A stretch of 8,446 bases of DNA from Muribaculaceae bacterium (lineage in GTDB: Bacteria > Pseudomonadota > Alphaproteobacteria > Rs-D84), in assembly GCA_023665245.1 (NCBI GenBank), contig JAMPEH010000087.1:1-8446 (forward strand), given 5' to 3'. Made by a program: the position numbers and the translations under genes. Numbering within the stretch: position 1 is the first letter of the stretch; each line of letters starts with the position of its first letter. Below the pieces are notes generated by a model, which saw nothing but the letters and a program-made list of their open reading frames with translations, searched no databases and had not been told where the DNA came from. This document shows positions 5,513-8,446 of this stretch, piece by piece.

Positions 5513-5614
5513 TTACGCCCCCAGCTCTTCGCTCACGGCTGCCCTGTACTTCTCCGGCACGTCGTCAATGCTCTTTCTCCCCGCTCTGATAAGCGTTACA
5601 TATAACTGCACCAT
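5513..5614 (-). CDS. CD1375-like phage microprotein, copy 1 (33 aa)
   Basis: The translation begins MVQLYVTLIRAGRKSID and ends SEELGA. The pattern Y-x-x-L-I-x-x-G-[KR]-[KR]-[ST]-I-D-x-V-P resembles small CD1375-type proteins encoded after tail genes in Clostridia phages, whose function is not established. The ATG starts 1 base after the stop of the 135-aa gene. An AAAGGGGGG ribosome binding site lies inside the end of that gene, which suggests translational coupling. It shares its core with the next gene: L-Y-x-x-L-I-x-A-G-[RK]-[KR]-[ST]-I-D-x-V-P then Y-R-x-A-V and E-x-L-G-A. Confidence comes from this paralogy and the coupling, since length alone would not support it. Confidence 0.8.
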   Translation of the reverse strand: MVQLYVTLIRAGRKSIDDVPEKYRAAVSEELGA

Positions 5615-5615
5615 A

Positions 5616-6023
5616 TCACTTTACCCCCCTTTCTGTAATTTCTTTTATATCTGCTATTGCGTCCGTGATGCTTTCAAACATTTCCGCAATCGCTCCCATG
5701 ATGATAAGCTGGTTTTCCTCTGCCGTTATCTGCTGCTCAAAGCTCTCCGCAATCGCCCCCATAACTACAAGATTGTTTTCTACCAGCTCCCGCTGTGATA
5801 AGCTGTCACACTCTGCAAGCTCTTTCTGGTACTGGGCGTACTCCCCCAGCGTTAATACCGCCTCGTCGTAAGCCCATACCGTTATGCTGTCCCCGCCCGG
5901 CTGCGCCCTCGTTTCCTGCTGTATGTTTTTCCGTATGTATACAGAAAACGGGCTTGCTGCCGTGTCAATCTCTTTCGGCTTTTCTGCCTGCGTCCCCTCT
6001 GCTCTTCTCCACTTTAGCTGCAT
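5616..6023 (-). CDS. phage tail-region protein with internal repeat (135 aa)
   Basis: I recognise this only as the type of small protein that often follows tail-fibre genes in Gram-positive phages: an N-terminal block with WRRAEG, KPKEIDTAASPFSVYIRKNI, then a helical C-terminus. Its biochemical role is unknown. The start is set by a strong AAAGGAG about 9 bases before the ATG, which lies inside the RT gene and gives a 59-base overlap. Residues 82-97 (ENNLVVMGAIAESFEQ) and 103-118 (ENQLIIMGAIAEMFES) form a tandem repeat with a 21-residue period, probably two equivalent amphipathic helices that could assemble as a coiled coil. The length is near that of DGR Avd proteins, but the sequence resembles tail-region proteins more closely, so I do not call it Avd. 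Confidence 0.8.
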   Translation of the reverse strand: MQLKWRRAEGTQAEKPKEIDTAASPFSVYIRKNIQQETRAQPGGDSITVWAYDEAVLTLGEYAQYQKELAECDSLSQRELVENNLVVMGAIAESFEQQITAEENQLIIMGAIAEMFESITDAIADIKEITERGVK

Positions 6024-7077
6024 TGTTCTTTCTCCTTTCCCTTTTCGCTACAAATTTCTTTAGTTTCCCTATATTCACATACGGGCGTATATGGTTTATA
6101 TAGCTGCCGTATGTGTCCGTATGCTTTATATAGCCCATGTAGCTTATCATTCCGCACGCCCCTTTTATCGTGGTATGCTTTCCCACGTTCTTTGCCTTGC
6201 GCATGATACGGATAAATATAGACTTCCTTAATACCGTCTTTTCCCGGTAAAACTGCCAGCCCATAAAGTCAAGCGGTCTGCCCCTGCCCTTATACTCAAA
6301 TCGGAATACCTGCCAGTTTTCCTTTACTTTCAGCTTAAGGTTGTCCCGTAAATACTGCTCAATCGCTTTGCGGGCTTTGTGCAGCTCTTTCTTGTTCCTG
6401 CCAAATATTACTATATCGTCCATATAGCGCATATAATACTTTGCTTTCAGCTGCTCTTTTATATAGTGGTCTAACGGTGTCAGCATGAAATTTGCAAACC
6501 ACTGGCTTGTATAGTTCCCCAGCGGCAGCCCCTTTTCGCAGCCGTCTATTACCTTAAATATCAGCGTAAGTGCCTGCCAGTCCTTTATTTTCGCCTTAAG
6601 CATTTTCTTTAGTATCTCTTTGTCCACGCTCTCATAAAAATGCTTTATGTCCATTTTGAACACGTATTTTGTGTTCTTCACGTCCCGGCGCAGCCATTTT
6701 TCAATGCGCTTTTTCCCGTAGTGTGCGCCTCTTCCCGGAATACTCCCGCAGCTGTACTCATACATAGGCGCAGTGAAAATAGGCTGCAATACCTGTATAA
6801 TGCAGTGGTGTATTATCTGGTCGTACTTAAAATGCGGTTTCCTTATCCGGCGTACTTTGTGGTGCGTCCCCTCGTTCACGATACAGGGCGTGTCTACATG
6901 GGGCTTGTATGTCCCATTCCTTAAAATCTGCTGCACCCTCTTTACGTGCGTGTCCATATCGTCCAGCACTTCTTTTACGTCTTTCCTGTTTCTCTTCCGC
7001 TTGCTGGCGTTCATAATCGCAGCTTTTATGTTTTCTTCGCTGGCTATCTTCTCCATAAGGTTTTTATAGGTTTTCAT
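5965..7077 (-). CDS. DGR reverse transcriptase
   Basis: This 370-aa retroelement reverse transcriptase copies the TR RNA into adenine-mutagenised cDNA that replaces the VR. Visible RT blocks: KMDIKHFYESVD near residue 143 (first catalytic Asp), LPLGNYTSQWFANF at 184-197 (the GxxxSQ-type motif characteristic of DGR RTs, in place of the group II intron form), and YMRYMDDIVIFG around the YMDD box at 218-221 (catalytic Asp pair). RPLDFMGWQFYREKT near 267-281 fits the later RT blocks. There is no maturase or endonuclease domain, and the length is normal for DGR RTs. The start follows AGGAGA with about 10 bases of spacing. The basic, lysine-rich C-terminus overlaps the next gene by 59 bases. The paired TR and VR make the assignment firm. 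Confidence 0.95.
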   Translation of the reverse strand: MKTYKNLMEKIASEENIKAAIMNASKRKRNRKDVKEVLDDMDTHVKRVQQILRNGTYKPHVDTPCIVNEGTHHKVRRIRKPHFKYDQIIHHCIIQVLQPIFTAPMYEYSCGSIPGRGAHYGKKRIEKWLRRDVKNTKYVFKMDIKHFYESVDKEILKKMLKAKIKDWQALTLIFKVIDGCEKGLPLGNYTSQWFANFMLTPLDHYIKEQLKAKYYMRYMDDIVIFGRNKKELHKARKAIEQYLRDNLKLKVKENWQVFRFEYKGRGRPLDFMGWQFYREKTVLRKSIFIRIMRKAKNVGKHTTIKGACGMISYMGYIKHTDTYGSYINHIRPYVNIGKLKKFVAKRERRKNNAAKVEKSRGDAGRKAERD

Positions 7078-7230
7078 TTTGACTTATTCTCCTAAAAGGT
7101 TTTCGCTGTTTCCGTGCTACTTGCCCCTACCTTTTGCGGTTGCATTTCCACTCACTTAATAGTTAGCGCTGTTTCAAGCGCCTGCGGTGTAGGATAATAG
7201 GGTACTTGGTTATTGTTCCGTCAATTAAAT

Positions 7231-7340
7231 AAGTTAAGCCCAGCCCGTAGTTCCAGTTCGAGTTAGAAAGCGCATTGTTCAAATTCAGAGCGCAGCCCGC
7301 GTGCAAGCCGTTATTGCCATTGCTGCCAAAGCGTGCAAAG
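7231..7340 (-). repeat. DGR template repeat (TR)
   Basis: This is the noncoding donor copy matching the VR, in the same orientation, between the target gene and the reverse transcriptase. It contains 24 adenines on the sense strand, 11 of which are changed in the VR. Asparagine codons (AAC/AAT) cluster at the diversified sites, as is typical of DGR templates, because A-mutagenesis of AAY codons samples many residues without creating stops. An open frame runs through it (7163-7351), but that is a by-product of its origin from coding sequence: it contains only a fragment of the target and has no evident ribosome binding site. The repeat is expected to be transcribed as part of a TR RNA that reaches toward the RT gene. 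No separate promoter was recognised. Confidence 0.95.
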
Positions 7341-7396
7341 CAGCCCGTCAATGCGTACCCTAAAACCCCTAATTTATTCCCGGCCGTAAGGTTTAG

Positions 7397-7414
7397 CGGG
7401 GGAATACTCCCCCG
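7397..7414. promoter_or_regulatory. GC-rich hairpin downstream of the VR, candidate DGR target-recognition cruciform
   Basis: On the sense strand the element reads CGGGGGA-GTAT-TCCCCCG: a perfect 7-bp stem with a 4-base loop, extendable by a G-T and an A-T pair. It begins 37 bases after the VR ends and 14 bases past the target stop codon. No U-run follows, so it does not look like an intrinsic terminator. In Bordetella phage BPP-1 a GC-rich DNA hairpin with a short loop downstream of the VR raises retrohoming efficiency, and similar hairpins occur in other phage DGRs. Its role here is inferred from geometry. Confidence 0.65.
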
Positions 7415-7424
7415 TTCCCCCTAT

Positions 7425-7437
7425 GCAGCTACGCTGC
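7425..7437. repeat. small inverted repeat over the target stop codon
   Basis: GCAGC-TAC-GCTGC forms a perfect 5-bp stem with a 3-base loop. It overlaps the TAG stop of the target gene (7429-7431) and starts 14 bases beyond the VR. It is closer to the VR than the larger hairpin, so it is a second candidate for a DGR cis element. It is short enough to be chance. Confidence 0.35.
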
Positions 7438-8446
7438 TAAAGGTTGCTCACAAGTCAAGCCCAGCCCGTAGTGCCAGTTCGAGTTAGAAAGCGCAACGTT
7501 CAAAACCAGAGCGCAGCCCGCGTGCAAGCCGTCAGCGCCATGGCCGCCAAAGCGTGCAAAGTTTTGTTGTGACGTATTAAACCATGCGCCGTCCGGGATA
7601 TATGTACTGTCGCTGCCGGATACTGTCGTAGGCAGTAATCCGTATTCGCTCATATTGTGGGTGCTCTGATAGCCGCCGCTTGTGCCTGTCATTCCGAAGC
7701 TCATAGCCGCATACCCGCTGCCGCTTGTGTTGTACGGTCTGCACATCTTCACGCCATATCTTCCCGTAGTGTTATATACAAGCCCCTGCAAAAGTTTCCA
7801 GATATTGCCCCAGAAATTTTCTAAATGGAATACCTTTACTACGTCGTTTGCGTGCTTTCCGTAAAACTGCCCCTTTGTGTTCCCCGTGCCTGCTGCCTTT
7901 AAGTGGCTTGCTTGGCTCATTCCCGTATAATACCCGTACCCGTAAGCCGTCTGCACATCATCATTAAGCGCCATAAGCCTAAGCAAGTCCCATATAAGCG
8001 CTACCCTGCTCCATGTGTCGCAGTCCCACAAGCTGCCGTTAGCCTGCGCATAGGTAAGCTGCGTGTTGCCCGCTACCGTGTTGCAGGGCGCTAAGCCGGA
8101 AATAGAGCGTATCTTATTGCTCACGTTTGCCCCGTCATAGATAGAGCGTGCAAACCATTCCATTATGCTGCCGTCCTGCCTCTGGTGCGCATACGCCTTA
8201 AAGTCCTCTGTCAGCTGGATATTGCACACTTGGAAATACTCATAAGTGCTATCCTGCCAGCGTTTCACCCAGCACGTAGGGAAGAGCGCCATAGCATTGC
8301 CGCCGTACCCGCTGTTTGCCACGTCGCTTGCCGTCCCGTCCGTTTTCTTTGTGTAATCGTCCGGGTTAAGCTCATAGTCTACCGTGCCGTCGTATTTCAT
8401 CATTACGGGCTTGTTCCCGGTCACAAACCATGCGTTAGCCCATTCT
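7429..8446 (-). CDS. DGR target protein, C-type-lectin-like variable protein (5' end outside window)
   Basis: This is the probable tail-tip or adhesion protein whose C-terminus is diversified by the neighbouring retroelement. The frame is open to the window edge (the first visible residues read EWANAWFVTGNKP), so the start is upstream. A GTG at 8424 is possible but not needed, and 338 codons plus a stop are visible. The body has the Gly/Tyr/Trp-rich composition of formylglycine-like C-type-lectin folds used as DGR targets (for example GQFYGKHANDVVKVFHLENF and SFGMTGTSGGY). The last about 45 residues hold the variable repeat, with FARFG, GLHAGCAL and NWHYGLGLT. Seven residues there differ from the translated template: S to G, N to H, N to A, N to D, N to V twice, and N to H. 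The position directly before the lysis genes fits a tail protein. The fold and receptor-binding role are inferred from family knowledge and context. Confidence 0.88.
   Translation of the reverse strand, partial: EWANAWFVTGNKPVMMKYDGTVDYELNPDDYTKKTDGTASDVANSGYGGNAMALFPTCWVKRWQDSTYEYFQVCNIQLTEDFKAYAHQRQDGSIMEWFARSIYDGANVSNKIRSISGLAPCNTVAGNTQLTYAQANGSLWDCDTWSRVALIWDLLRLMALNDDVQTAYGYGYYTGMSQASHLKAAGTGNTKGQFYGKHANDVVKVFHLENFWGNIWKLLQGLVYNTTGRYGVKMCRPYNTSGSGYAAMSFGMTGTSGGYQSTHNMSEYGLLPTTVSGSDSTYIPDGAWFNTSQQNFARFGGHGADGLHAGCALVLNVALSNSNWHYGLGLTCEQPLAA
7452..7561 (-). repeat. DGR variable repeat (VR)
   Basis: These 110 bases inside the 3' end of the target gene align without gaps to 7231-7340. There are 11 mismatches, at 7456, 7473, 7496, 7497, 7505, 7506, 7533, 7535, 7536, 7542 and 7545. 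At every one the template has A on the sense strand (T on the plus strand). In the VR the sense base is G six times, C three times and T twice. Six of the seven amino-acid changes fall in AAC or AAT codons of the template. This pattern defines a DGR acceptor site. The homology stops abruptly on both sides. Confidence 0.96.

Larger units (their letters stand above)
7078..7428 (-). ncRNA. intergenic spacer expected to encode the DGR TR RNA
   Basis: This 351-base spacer between the target gene and the reverse transcriptase holds no supportable gene. It contains, in sense order, two hairpins just after the target stop, the template repeat, a small stem (GCGCT at 7166-7170 pairing with AGCGC at 7177-7181), and the RT ribosome binding site (AGGAGA, about 10 bases before the ATG). 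In characterised DGRs the TR RNA includes the template and flanking sequence that binds the RT complex, so this span is the likely RNA. The RNA ends are not determined from sequence; the whole spacer is given as the outer limit. Confidence 0.55.

Noticed and set aside
5965..7077. Group II intron or CRISPR-associated or retron RT
   Set aside because: There is no maturase or endonuclease domain, no intron structure, CRISPR array or msr-msd-like element; the SQ motif and the matched TR/VR pair identify a DGR.
7163..7351. 62-codon open frame through the template repeat, resembling the end of the target protein
   Set aside because: It is the DGR template: a fragment of target-like sequence in a noncoding spacer, with no ribosome binding site and with A-rich codons at the diversified positions.
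7397..7414. Interpretation of the post-VR hairpin as a transcription terminator for the target gene
   Set aside because: No U-run follows on either strand, and termination here would cut off the TR and RT from the target transcript; the DGR recognition role fits better.

Overview
The window looks like the late end of a phage or prophage genome from a Gram-positive, Clostridia-type host (probably a gut Lachnospiraceae-like bacterium). Support for this: AGGAGG-type ribosome binding sites throughout, a holin of the phage_holin_4 type, small CD1375-like proteins that usually follow tail genes in Clostridia phages, and an amidase endolysin with an SH3 domain. All supported genes lie on the minus strand, so the biological order runs from high to low coordinates. 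Host assignment is inference; no host gene was recognised.

Region 1 (about 8446 to 5965) is a diversity-generating retroelement (DGR). It has a C-type-lectin-like target protein that is open through the window edge (7429-8446), with a variable repeat (VR) at its C-terminus (7452-7561). A noncoding spacer carries the matching template repeat (TR, 7231-7340), followed by a DGR-type reverse transcriptase (5965-7077). TR and VR align without gaps over 110 bases. All 11 differences fall at adenines of the TR sense strand, which is the signature of adenine-directed mutagenic retrohoming. A 7-bp GC-rich hairpin with a 4-base loop lies 37 bases beyond the VR, where DGR targets often carry a recognition hairpin. 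No avd accessory gene is visible.

Region 2 (6023 to 2853) is the end-of-tail and lysis module: a 135-aa protein with an internal repeat, two tandem CD1375-like microproteins, a 62-aa coiled-coil protein, a holin, a 52-aa acidic protein, and a 494-aa endolysin that joins a zinc amidase, a lysozyme-like domain and an SH3 domain. It ends at a strong intrinsic terminator (2805-2845).

Region 3 (2772 to 1377) is a separately controlled cassette that resembles lysogenic conversion cargo. A perfect-consensus sigma-A promoter (TTGACA, 17 bases, TATAAT) has a perfect inverted repeat filling its spacer. It reads into two microproteins (38 and 32 aa), an XRE-type repressor and a voltage-gated-type potassium channel. 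The channel gene is split by a reading-frame change at a run of seven G. The run forms a G.GGG.GGG heptamer in the correct phase for -1 frameshifting and sits directly before a stop codon, so it may be a programmed frameshift, a phase-variable tract or a plain mutation. A terminator closes the cassette.

Region 4 (1339 to 1) holds an intact IS30-family DDE transposase without convincing terminal inverted repeats, then about 280 bases with no supported gene. The outermost 160 bases are strongly AT-rich and could be near an element boundary.

Working model: the DGR diversifies a receptor-binding or adhesion protein of the phage tail, the adjacent genes finish the tail and lyse the host, and the repressor-controlled channel cassette is expressed on its own schedule, possibly in the lysogen.
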